A stretch of 64,000 nucleotides of DNA from Nocardioides baculatus (GTDB lineage Bacteria; Actinomycetota; Actinomycetes; Propionibacteriales; Nocardioidaceae). Made by a program: the position numbers and the translations under genes. The DNA lies in contig NZ_JAERSG010000001.1 of the NCBI RefSeq assembly GCF_016735675.1, positions 558,001 to 622,000 of the forward strand, in the 5' to 3' direction. Positions 42,031-49,715 of the stretch are shown here, piece after piece (position 1 is the first letter of the stretch; each line of letters begins with the position of its first letter). The notes under the pieces were generated by a model. It was not told the DNA's origin and ran no database searches. It worked only from the letters and a program-made list of their open reading frames with translations.

Positions 42031-42049
42031 GGTTAACAGGCACTAACCT
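42031..42049 (+). promoter_or_regulatory. GGTTA-N8-TAACC operator and -10 of the TetR gene
   Basis: GGTTAACAGGCACTAACC (42031-42048). The terminal TAACCT (42044-42049) can act as a -10 box, 7 nt before GTG 42057, giving a leaderless, autoregulated message. Half-sites and spacing equal those at the mccB promoter. Confidence 0.65.
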
Positions 42050-42056
42050 CGACGAC

Positions 42057-42608
42057 GTGTCCAGTCGCCGTGAGCAGATCCTCGACATCGCGGCCGAGCT
42101 CTTCGCCGCTCGGGGGTTCCACGGTGTGTCCGTCGCCGAGCTCGGTGCCGCGTGCGGCATCTCGGGGCCTGCGCTCTACAAGCACTTCGAGTCCAAGGAC
42201 GCGATGCTGGCCGAGATGCTGGTCAGCATCAGCGAGACGCTGCTGTCCGAGGGTCGCTCCCGCGTCGCCAGCGCCGAGGACCCGCGTGCGGCGCTCGAGG
42301 CACTCGTCGAGTGGCACATCGAGTTCGCGATCGACCACCGCGCGCTCATCGTCGTCCAGGACCGCGACTGGAGCAGCCTGCCCGACGAGGCACGCGAGCG
42401 CGTCCGCGCGCTCCAGCGCGCCTACGTCGACGTGTGGGCGACGCAGATCCGCCGCCACGACGGCTCGATGAGCCCGGAGGCCTCGCGCACCCGGTCCCAC
42501 GTGCTGTTCGGACTGCTCAACTCGACGCCGCACAGCGGCCGTCTCCCCGACCCGCAGCTGCACGACGTGCTGCGCGAGATGGCTCACGGAGCCCTCGGCC
42601 TCACCTGA
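42057..42608 (+). CDS. TetR/AcrR family regulator, likely repressor of the mccB-mccA-mvaB operon
   Basis: A 183-residue regulator: N-terminal helix-turn-helix SSRREQILDIAAELFAARGF, then HGVSVAELGAACGISGPALY and KHFESKDAMLAEML, followed by an all-helical ligand domain ending HSGRLPDPQLHDVLREMAHG. GTG 42057 is chosen because it begins the domain and follows a -10 box. An in-frame GTG at 41931 has a strong ribosome site, but the intervening codons show poor GC3 and would bury the operator in coding DNA. I infer it senses an acyl-CoA of leucine breakdown; unproven. Confidence 0.85.
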   Translation: MSSRREQILDIAAELFAARGFHGVSVAELGAACGISGPALYKHFESKDAMLAEMLVSISETLLSEGRSRVASAEDPRAALEALVEWHIEFAIDHRALIVVQDRDWSSLPDEARERVRALQRAYVDVWATQIRRHDGSMSPEASRTRSHVLFGLLNSTPHSGRLPDPQLHDVLREMAHGALGLT

Positions 42609-42628
42609 TCACGGGTCCCGACCTCGGG

Positions 42629-43345
42629 TCACCAGGCGTCGAACGGACGGTCCTGCTCCAGCAACCGGGCCGCCCGGACGGCGGCGTCCTCGGCGATCAC
42701 GAGATCGTCCACCGCGTCCGGGTCGGTCGCCTCGCTGGACGTTGAGTCTCCTTGAGACTCAACGTCCACTGCGGGCCGCGTGATGCGGTGCAGGTCGCGC
42801 ATGACCCGGTCGCGGGAGAGCCCGCGCAGGTGGGTGAGCACGAACGGGTCGCCCTGGATCAGCCACGCGAGCTGGGTCAGCACGGCCAGGGCGTGGGGGC
42901 ACGGGTCGAGCCACCCGTCGCAGGTGCAGGCCGAGCCCAGCTCACCGCCGTACGGCAACAGCTCGACGCCGGCCTCCTCGACGGCCTCGACGAAGGCGTG
43001 CGGCAGCTGCCCGGCGAGCAGCGCGGCGATGCGGCCGGACTCCGCGGCGACCAGCTCGGTGAACGCCGCCGCGTCGGAGTCGTCGAGCACGGGGACGGTC
43101 ACCTCGACCGTCCACGCGTCGTGGCCGTCGGTCACGGCCGCCACCGCGCCGCCGTCGCTGACGGTGATCGAGCCGACGGCCCCGGCGCGGGCCAGGGCGC
43201 GGCCGGTGCGGAGGTCCTTCTCGCCGAAGGCGGCCTCCTCCACCGCCCGGAGCACCGCCTTGCTCCACCAGGTGCCGGAGCCGCCACCACGCCGGGCAGG
43301 CAGCCGCGGGTGGGTCACGGGATGGGAATCGTTCCTCGGAGTCAC
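42629..43345 (-). CDS. SWIM zinc finger domain protein
   Basis: A 238-residue protein with a SWIM motif, ACTCDGWLDPCPHALAVLTQ (Cys-x-Cys ... Cys-x-His), about residue 140. In actinobacteria such proteins are regularly encoded beside SNF2 helicases, as here (helicase gene 64 bp upstream on the same strand), and are presumed to assist DNA or protein binding. The N-terminus is basic (THPRLPARRGGG). The C-terminal coding region contains a perfect 14-bp hairpin (42737-42767). The start is GTG 43345. Confidence 0.9.
   Translation of the reverse strand: MTPRNDSHPVTHPRLPARRGGGSGTWWSKAVLRAVEEAAFGEKDLRTGRALARAGAVGSITVSDGGAVAAVTDGHDAWTVEVTVPVLDDSDAAAFTELVAAESGRIAALLAGQLPHAFVEAVEEAGVELLPYGGELGSACTCDGWLDPCPHALAVLTQLAWLIQGDPFVLTHLRGLSRDRVMRDLHRITRPAVDVESQGDSTSSEATDPDAVDDLVIAEDAAVRAARLLEQDRPFDAW
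42737..42767. repeat. Perfect 14-bp stem, 3-nt loop hairpin inside the SWIM gene
   Basis: GGACGTTGAGTCTC (42737-42750), CTT, then its exact complement (42754-42767). It is translated as DVESQGDSTSS. The inner core GAGTCTC-N3-GAGACTC recurs at 17754-17770, so it may be an inserted palindromic unit. Confidence 0.75.
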
Positions 43346-43409
43346 TCGGGGTCCCCGCGGCGTTGTTCGGAGGAGCGGGGCGGGGGAGGAGAACGTCGTG
43401 GGGTGAGCT

Positions 43410-46115
43410 TCATCGACGGAGCTCGACGAGGTCGCGGAGCTCGGCGTCGGAGAGCTCGGTCAGTGCGGTCTCGCCGCTGGCGAGCACCGAGTCGGCGATG
43501 GAGCGCTTGCGGGTGAGCAGCTCGGCGATCTTCTCCTCGATGGTGCCCTGGGTGACGAACCGGTGCACCTGCACCGGCTTGGTCTGGCCGATCCGGTAGG
43601 CGCGGTCCGTGGCCTGGTCCTCGACGGCGGGGTTCCACCAGCGGTCGAAGTGGAGCACGTGGTCGGCCGCGGTGAGGTTGAGGCCGGTGCCGCCCGCCTT
43701 GAGGGACAGCAGGAAGACCGGGATCTCGCCCGCCTGGAAGCGGGCGACCATCGCCTCGCGCTCGCGCACCGGAGTGCCGCCGTGCAGCAGCTGGTGCGGC
43801 ACACCCGTGGTGCCGAGGTGGCGCTCGAGGAGCCGGGCCATCGCGACGTACTGGGTGAAGACGAGGACCGCGCCCTCCTCGGCGATCACGGTGCCGACGA
43901 GCTCGTCGAGGAGCTCGAGCTTCTCCGACCGGCCGCGCAGCTTGGGGTTGGCCTGGCGCAGGTAGTGGGCCGGGTGGTTGCAGATCTGCTTGAGGCCGGT
44001 CAGCAGCTTGAGCACCAGCCCGCGCCGGGTCTCCTCGTCGGCCTCCTCGATGCGGCGCATCGACTCGCGCACGAGCGTCTCGTAGAGGACGACCTGCTCG
44101 CGGGTCATCCCGAGCAGGTGGTCGGTCTCGGTCTTGGCCGGCAGCTCGGGCGCGATGCCGGGGTCGGACTTGCGTCGGCGCAGCAGGAAGGGACCGATGA
44201 GGTCGGCGAACTGGCGCGCCTTGGTGGGCTCGAGGCCCGACTCGATCGGCCCCGCCCAGACCTTGCGGAAGGCGTTGCGGCTGCCGAGCAGGCCGGGGAT
44301 GGCCCAGTCGAGGATCGACCAGAGCTCGGTGAGGTCGTTCTCGACCGGGGTCCCGGTGAGCGCCACCCGCGCGGCGCTCGGGATGGTGCGCAGGGCGCGC
44401 GCGGCGGCGGACCGCGAGTTCTTGATGTGCTGGGCCTCGTCGGCGACGACCAGGTCCCACGGGACCTCGGCGAGCAGCGCCGCGTCGTTGCGCATGGTCC
44501 CGTAGGTCGTCAGCACGAAGCCGCTCACGCCGTCGAGGTCGCGGGCGCTGCCGTGGTGGCGGCGCACCGGGACGCCCGGCGCGAACCGGCGGATCTCGGC
44601 CTCCCAGTTGCCGAGCAGCGACGCCGGGCAGACCACGAGCGTCGGACCACCAGCGCTCTCCGCCTCGGCGCGGTGCAGGTGCAGCGCGATCAGCGTGATC
44701 GTCTTGCCGAGCCCCATGTCGTCGGCCAGGCAGGCACCGAGGCCGAGCGAGGTGAGCTCGGCCAGCCAGCTGAGCCCGCGCCGCTGGTAGTCGCGCAGGT
44801 CGGCGTGCAGCCCGGACGGCAGGTCCACGAGGTCGCCGGTCGCAGCCGCCTGCAACCGGTCGCGGACCTTCAGCAGGCTGGCGCCGACGATCGCCTCGTA
44901 GGGCACGTCCTCGACGTCGACGACCCCGGTGAGGGTCACCGCGAGCGCCTGCACGGGGGTGATCGTGCGGATCAGCCGCTTGCGGGCGCGCTTGATCACC
45001 GAGGAGTCGACCGCGATCCAGTTGTCGCGCAGCTTGATGATCGGGCTGGTCGCGCGCGAGAGCTCGTCCATCTCGTCGTCGGTCAGCTCCTCGCCGTGCA
45101 GCGACAGCTGCCACTCGAAGCCGAAGAGGGCCTGCGGACCGAAGAGCCCGTCCTGGAGCGGCTCCTCGCGCACCCCGACGGCCGAGCGCTGCCGGCCGAG
45201 CTCGACGCGGTGGGTGACCTCCCGGTCGAGGTACTTCGGCCACATGACCGGGTGCCCGGCCTCGGTCAGCGCCGCCGCCCCGCCGTCGAGGAGGGAGAGG
45301 ATCTCGTCGGAGTCGAGCCCGATCTCGTCGGGGATCCGCAGGTCGAGCAGCCGGTCGAGCACCGGCCACGCGTCGGCAGCGGACCGCAGGGCGATGGCCG
45401 CGTGGGTGCGTGCGCGCTCGCCGAAGCCGTGCGCCGCCTCGGGACCGGTGTCGGCCCACAGCTCGGAGGCGTCGGCCATGTGGGCGGCGTTGTCGACGGC
45501 GTGGACCTGGAGCACGAGGCGTACGGCGCCGGCGACGAGCTCCTCCTCGTCGGCCTCGATCCGGAACGAGATGGACACCAGGTGCGGGCGGTCGTCACGG
45601 CCCCGCGAGCGGATCCGGGCGATGCGCTGCTGGAGCTGGTCGCTGAAGTCGTCGGGCGTGGAGGGTCGCGGCGCCGGTCGGGCCGGCAGCCGCGAACCGT
45701 GGCGGGAGCGTCCCGGGGTGGTGCGCGGCATCGTGTCGACGACCGCGTCGAGGAGCCCGCGCACCATGCCCTCGGCGGTGGCGGCGTCGAAGCCGTCGCT
45801 CGCCCGCGAGCTGGCGAGGGCGGCGATCCGCTGCTCGTCGGACGGGTCGAGACCGGCCACCTGCCAGTGCCGGCCCTCGGGGTCGGGCGCGAAGCGACCG
45901 GAGGCCACCAGCTGGAGGCCCATCAGCGCCGCACCCGCGAGCAGGGCGACCGACGGGTGGAGGTCGTCCTGGTCGCGCACCTTGCCGAGCACCGGCAGCG
46001 CACCACGGATCGGCATCACGATCGTGCGCCGGTCGTCGGTGAACTCGATCGAGCCCTCCCGGGGCGGCTCCCCCACCAGCAGCCTGGCGGGACCGGTCAC
46101 CGGGACAAGATTCAT
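43410..46115 (-). CDS. SNF2-family DEAD/DEAH-type ATPase (Swi2/Snf2 helicase)
   Basis: A 901-residue protein. The N-terminal 400 residues form a variable region and a SNF2-associated domain. The motor shows motif I ADDMGLGKTIT, motif Ia PTLVVCPASLLGNWEAEI, motif II VVADEAQHIKN, motif III ALTGTPVENDL, and in the second lobe VFTQYVAMARLLERHL, LLSLKAGGTGLNL and RAYRIGQTKPVQVHRFV. Translocates on double-stranded DNA; the substrate is unknown. Co-oriented with the SWIM gene, a recurrent pair. It is divergent from the dipeptidase gene. Confidence 0.95.
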   Translation of the reverse strand: MNLVPVTGPARLLVGEPPREGSIEFTDDRRTIVMPIRGALPVLGKVRDQDDLHPSVALLAGAALMGLQLVASGRFAPDPEGRHWQVAGLDPSDEQRIAALASSRASDGFDAATAEGMVRGLLDAVVDTMPRTTPGRSRHGSRLPARPAPRPSTPDDFSDQLQQRIARIRSRGRDDRPHLVSISFRIEADEEELVAGAVRLVLQVHAVDNAAHMADASELWADTGPEAAHGFGERARTHAAIALRSAADAWPVLDRLLDLRIPDEIGLDSDEILSLLDGGAAALTEAGHPVMWPKYLDREVTHRVELGRQRSAVGVREEPLQDGLFGPQALFGFEWQLSLHGEELTDDEMDELSRATSPIIKLRDNWIAVDSSVIKRARKRLIRTITPVQALAVTLTGVVDVEDVPYEAIVGASLLKVRDRLQAAATGDLVDLPSGLHADLRDYQRRGLSWLAELTSLGLGACLADDMGLGKTITLIALHLHRAEAESAGGPTLVVCPASLLGNWEAEIRRFAPGVPVRRHHGSARDLDGVSGFVLTTYGTMRNDAALLAEVPWDLVVADEAQHIKNSRSAAARALRTIPSAARVALTGTPVENDLTELWSILDWAIPGLLGSRNAFRKVWAGPIESGLEPTKARQFADLIGPFLLRRRKSDPGIAPELPAKTETDHLLGMTREQVVLYETLVRESMRRIEEADEETRRGLVLKLLTGLKQICNHPAHYLRQANPKLRGRSEKLELLDELVGTVIAEEGAVLVFTQYVAMARLLERHLGTTGVPHQLLHGGTPVREREAMVARFQAGEIPVFLLSLKAGGTGLNLTAADHVLHFDRWWNPAVEDQATDRAYRIGQTKPVQVHRFVTQGTIEEKIAELLTRKRSIADSVLASGETALTELSDAELRDLVELRR

Positions 46116-46180
46116 GCAGCACCCTTCGTTGCGCTCGACCTGACGCTAACGCCTCGGACCGACAGGGAGTTCCCGACCGC

Positions 46181-46186
46181 TACGGT
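46181..46186 (+). promoter_or_regulatory. -10 box, possible leaderless promoter of the dipeptidase gene
   Basis: TACGGT followed by 8 nt and ATG 46195; no ribosome site is visible. Confidence 0.4.
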
Positions 46187-46194
46187 CGAGCACC

Positions 46195-47382
46195 ATGACC
46201 TCGGAACTGGACCTCTCGGCGCTGCTCGCGGACCACCCGGTGATCGACGGGCACAACGACCTGTTGTGGGAGGCGCGCGCCCAGGTGGCGTACGACTTCA
46301 CGCGGCTCGACGTCGGCACCGGCGGGACCCCCACCCACACGGACCTGCCGCGGATGCGCGCCGGCGGGATGGGCGCGCAGTTCTGGTCGGTCTACGTCCC
46401 GTGCCGGCTCACCGGCGACGACGCGGTCAGCGCGACCCTGGAGCAGGTCGACGCGGCCCGCCACCTGACCAGCTCGTACGCCGACCAGCTGGCGTGGGCG
46501 ACCACCGCCGACGAGGTCGAGGCGGCCTGGGCGTCGGGCCGGATGGCGTCGCTGACGGGGGCCGAGGGCGGGCACTCGATCAACTGCTCGCTGGGCACGC
46601 TGCGCCGGCTGCACGAGCTGGGCGTCCGCTACATGACGCTCACCCACAACGCGAACACCCCGTGGGCCGACTCCGCGACGGACCGGCCGGCCGTCGGCGG
46701 CCTGACGGCCTTCGGCCGCGAGGTCGTGCGCGAGATGAACCGGATCGGGATGATGGTCGACCTCTCCCACGTCTCGGCCGACACGATGCGCGACGCGCTC
46801 GAGGTCGCCGAGGCGCCGGTGATCTTCAGCCACAGCTCGGCCCGCGCGGTCACCGACAGCCGGCGCAACGCGCCCGACGACGTGCTCGAGCGGATGGCCG
46901 CGGGAGGCGGCGTCTGCATGGTGACCTTCGTGCCGAAGTTCGTGAACGCCGCCTGCGCCGACGCGCACCGCGAGACGGTCGCGGCGGCCGAGGCCGAGGG
47001 GATCCTGGAGTCCGACGGCGTACGGTTCGCGGCGTTCGAGGAGGCCTGGGTCGTCGACCACCCCGTCCCCACCGCGACCCTCGCCGACGTCGTCGCGCAC
47101 TGCGAGCACGTGCGCGAGGTCGCCGGCATCGACCACATCGGGCTGGGCGGCGACTACGACGGCGTCGAGGTGCTGCCCACCGGGCTCGAGGACGTCTCGA
47201 CCTACCCCGCCCTGCTGTCCGCGCTCGCGGACCGCGGCTGGTCCGCCGACGACCTCGCGAGGCTGACCTGCCGCAACACCCTCCGCGTGATGCGCGAGGT
47301 GGAGGACGCCGCCCGGCGCATCCAGGCCGTACGCGGCCCCAGCCTGGCCCGGATCGAGGACCTCGACGGCGTCCGCAGCTGA
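46195..47382 (+). CDS. Membrane dipeptidase family protein (peptidase M19)
   Basis: A 395-residue zinc dipeptidase of the renal-dipeptidase family. Metal and substrate motifs in order: VIDGHNDLLWEARAQ (His-x-Asp), LTGAEGGHSINCSL (bridging Glu region), LTHNANTPWADS, IFSHSSARAVTDSRRNAPDD (two His/Arg positions) and IGLGGDYDGVE (Asp). No signal peptide is seen, so probably cytoplasmic. Natural substrates may be cell-wall-derived or mixed D/L dipeptides; this is from the family. Confidence 0.94.
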   Translation: MTSELDLSALLADHPVIDGHNDLLWEARAQVAYDFTRLDVGTGGTPTHTDLPRMRAGGMGAQFWSVYVPCRLTGDDAVSATLEQVDAARHLTSSYADQLAWATTADEVEAAWASGRMASLTGAEGGHSINCSLGTLRRLHELGVRYMTLTHNANTPWADSATDRPAVGGLTAFGREVVREMNRIGMMVDLSHVSADTMRDALEVAEAPVIFSHSSARAVTDSRRNAPDDVLERMAAGGGVCMVTFVPKFVNAACADAHRETVAAAEAEGILESDGVRFAAFEEAWVVDHPVPTATLADVVAHCEHVREVAGIDHIGLGGDYDGVEVLPTGLEDVSTYPALLSALADRGWSADDLARLTCRNTLRVMREVEDAARRIQAVRGPSLARIEDLDGVRS

Positions 47383-47524
47383 ACTGCCCGCTGGGTGGCG
47401 TGCCCGGTACGACGGACGCGCGTCACTCCGGCCCGGCCTGGCACCGGGAGCAGCGCCCGGACGACGTCCACCCCGCCGGGCGAGGGAGGGGTGACGCAGC
47501 GCACCCTGCCGGGTCGGCAAAAGG

Positions 47525-47556
47525 ATTGGTTCGTTGTCCGTGGCAACCAATAATCT
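47525..47556 (+). promoter_or_regulatory. Inverted-repeat operator and -10 of the MFS exporter
   Basis: ATTGGTT (47525-47531) and its exact complement AACCAAT (47545-47551) are 13 bp apart. TAATCT (47551-47556) follows directly and lies 6 nt before GTG 47563, so the repeat covers the promoter. A TTGGTT at 47526 could be a poor -35. A local repressor of the TetR or MarR type is likely but not encoded next door. Confidence 0.6.
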
Positions 47557-47562
47557 TGGCGG

Positions 47563-49137
47563 GTGACCGACACGCAGCTCCAGCCCGGCGAGACGCAGCC
47601 CGGCAGCTCCGACAAGCTCGACAAGAGCGTCCTGATGGTGGCCGGTGTGGTCGTCCTCGGCGCCATCATGTCCATCCTCGACATCACGGTCGTCTCCGTC
47701 GCGCTCGAGACCTTCCAGCGCGAGTTCGACGCGACCGCCGCCGAGGTCGCGTGGACGATGACCGGCTACACCCTGGCGCTCGCCAGCGTCATCCCGCTCA
47801 CCGGCTGGGCCGCCGACCGCTTCGGCACCAAGCGGCTCTACCTCTTGGCCGTCCTCCTGTTCACCGCTGGCTCCGTGCTGTGCGCGACCGCGTCCTCGCT
47901 CGAGCTGCTGGTCCTCTACCGGGTCCTGCAGGGCCTCGGCGGCGGCATGCTGATGCCGCTCGGCATGACGATCCTGACCCGCGCCGCCGGCCCGGAGCGC
48001 GTCGGTCGCGTGATGGCCGTGCTCGGCATCCCGATGCTGCTCGGCCCGATCTTCGGCCCGATCCTCGGTGGCGCCCTGATCGACAGCGCCTCCTGGCACT
48101 GGATCTTCCTGATCAACCTGCCCATCGGCATCGCCGCGATCGTCTACGCCTGGATCGTGCTGCCGAAGGACGAGGTCGAGCCGTCCGAGACCTTCGACTG
48201 GCTGGGCATGGTGCTGCTGTCCCCCGGCCTCGCGGCCTTCCTCTACGGCGTGAGCTCGATCCCCGAGCACGGATCCGTGTCGGCCACCGAGGTCTGGCTG
48301 CCGGCCGTCCTGGGCATCGCGCTGATCGTCGCGTTCGTGCCGTGGGCGCTCAACCGCCGCAACATCCACCCGCTGGTCGAGCTGCGCCTGTTCACCAACA
48401 GGAACATGACGGTCGCCATCATCGCGATGATGCTCTTCGCGATCGCGTTCTTCGGTGCGTCCTTGCTGTTCCCGCTCTACTTCATCCAGGTCCGTGGCGA
48501 GGACGCGCTCGGCGCCGGCCTGCTGCTCGCGCCGCAGGGCGTCGGCGCGATGATCACGATGCCGATCGCCGGCATCCTGGCCGACAGGATCGGGCCCGGG
48601 AAGATCGTCCTCGCCGGCATCACGGTGATCACGGTCGGCATGGCGATGTTCACCCAGATCGGTGCGGACACCTCCTACACCTACATCCTCGGGGCGCTCT
48701 TCATCATGGGTCTCGGCATGGGCGGCACGATGATGCCGATCATGACCGCGGCGCTCGCGACGCTGACCGCGCACAACGTGGCCCGCGGCTCGACGCTGCT
48801 CAACATCACCCAGCAGGTCGCGGCCTCGATCGGCACGGCCCTGTTCTCGGTGATCCTCACCAACCAGATCAAGGGCAGCGACACGGCGGGTGCCTACCTC
48901 GCCGCACGCTCGGCCGAGGGTGACCAGGACGTCCTCGCCGGGATCGCCGACAAGCTCGGCCTGACCGTCGACCAGTTCACCGGCTTCGCCGCATCCGGCA
49001 AGGTCGAGCTGGCCGACTCGTTCGCGACGGTCTTCATCGTCGCCACGATCCTGGTGGCGTGCTGCCTGGTCCCGGCCGCCTTCCTGCCGCGCAGGAAGGT
49101 CGCCCCGGTGGACCCGACGGCGATGATGGGTCACTGA
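47563..49137 (+). CDS. MFS multidrug transporter, DHA2 (14-TM) family
   Basis: A 524-residue drug:H+ antiporter-type protein with about 14 membrane segments. Signatures: LDITVVSVALETFQREFDA in helix 1, GWAADRFGTKRLYLLAV (motif A) between helices 2 and 3, the helix 4 region YRVLQGLGGGMLMPLG, and GIPMLLGPIFGPILGGALID (motif C) in helix 5. Probably exports antibiotics or lipophilic compounds. GTG 47563 sits just after an operator-promoter; a strong hairpin follows the stop. Confidence 0.94.
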   Translation: MTDTQLQPGETQPGSSDKLDKSVLMVAGVVVLGAIMSILDITVVSVALETFQREFDATAAEVAWTMTGYTLALASVIPLTGWAADRFGTKRLYLLAVLLFTAGSVLCATASSLELLVLYRVLQGLGGGMLMPLGMTILTRAAGPERVGRVMAVLGIPMLLGPIFGPILGGALIDSASWHWIFLINLPIGIAAIVYAWIVLPKDEVEPSETFDWLGMVLLSPGLAAFLYGVSSIPEHGSVSATEVWLPAVLGIALIVAFVPWALNRRNIHPLVELRLFTNRNMTVAIIAMMLFAIAFFGASLLFPLYFIQVRGEDALGAGLLLAPQGVGAMITMPIAGILADRIGPGKIVLAGITVITVGMAMFTQIGADTSYTYILGALFIMGLGMGGTMMPIMTAALATLTAHNVARGSTLLNITQQVAASIGTALFSVILTNQIKGSDTAGAYLAARSAEGDQDVLAGIADKLGLTVDQFTGFAASGKVELADSFATVFIVATILVACCLVPAAFLPRRKVAPVDPTAMMGH

Positions 49138-49160
49138 CCCGCACCACGTGCACGACCGAG

Positions 49161-49191
49161 CGGCCCGTCCTCCTGCGTGGAGGGCGGGCCG
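49161..49191. terminator. Hairpin after the MFS gene
   Basis: CGGCCCGTCCTCC (49161-49173) pairs with GGAGGGCGGGCCG (49179-49191) with one G-T pair over a 5-nt loop, 24 nt past the stop. Confidence 0.75.
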
Positions 49192-49346
49192 AGTCGCTCC
49201 CGACGTCGAGCACACCTGACGGCTGACCCCGGTGGCGAGCATGATGTCGGCAGGAAAGTCTGCGCAGGCTGTCGATTTCCGGCACCGGGCGGCGACGGGG
49301 TGGTGAACGACCCCGACCGGCGGGGCCGCAGCAGAGAGGCACCACC

Positions 49347-49715
49347 ATGAAGTACGTCCTGATGTACACCTCCCGTCCCGACCTGGACGCGGGCACCGAC
49401 CCCGAGGCCGCCCAGGCGATCTACAAGCGCGTCTACGAGTGGTTCGGCGAGAACGCCGGCGTGATGGCCGACTCGGGCGCCGAGCTGCTCGGCGTCGAGA
49501 CCGCGACCACCGTCCGGCACGCCGCCGACGGCGCAGTCGTCGTCGACGGTCCCTTCAACGAGGCCAAGGAGGTGATCGGCGGGTTCAGCGTCATCGACGT
49601 GGCCGACATGGACGCCGCCATCGCCGTCGTGAAGACCTGGCCGCTGCTCGACCTGCCGGGCGTCGCCGTCGAGATCCGCCCCATGGTCGAGGACTACTCG
49701 CACATGGAGGGATGA
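49347..49715 (+). CDS. YCII/DGPF domain protein
   Basis: A 122-residue protein of the YCII-related superfamily, DGPF type: starts MKYVLMYTSRPD and contains the diagnostic VVDGPFNEAKEVIGGFSVID. Its role is not established, but DGPF genes are standard partners of ECF42 sigma factors, as here. The stop and the next ATG overlap (ATGA). GAGAGG precedes the start. Confidence 0.92.
   Translation: MKYVLMYTSRPDLDAGTDPEAAQAIYKRVYEWFGENAGVMADSGAELLGVETATTVRHAADGAVVVDGPFNEAKEVIGGFSVIDVADMDAAIAVVKTWPLLDLPGVAVEIRPMVEDYSHMEG

Noticed and set aside
41931..42056. Longer TetR protein starting at GTG 41931
   Set aside because: Despite a good ribosome site, about a third of the added codons end in A or T, unlike every real gene here, and the operator would fall inside the gene.
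43563..48923. Very long open plus-strand frame (about 1786 codons) opposite the SNF2 helicase and through the dipeptidase and MFS genes
   Set aside because: It runs antisense or out of frame to three clearly conserved genes, and its translation is Arg/Gly/Val/Asp-rich low-complexity sequence. Long open shadows are expected where third positions are nearly all G or C.
46180..49242. Minus-strand frame of about 1020 codons across the dipeptidase and MFS genes
   Set aside because: Antisense shadow of two conserved plus-strand genes, with no recognisable domain.
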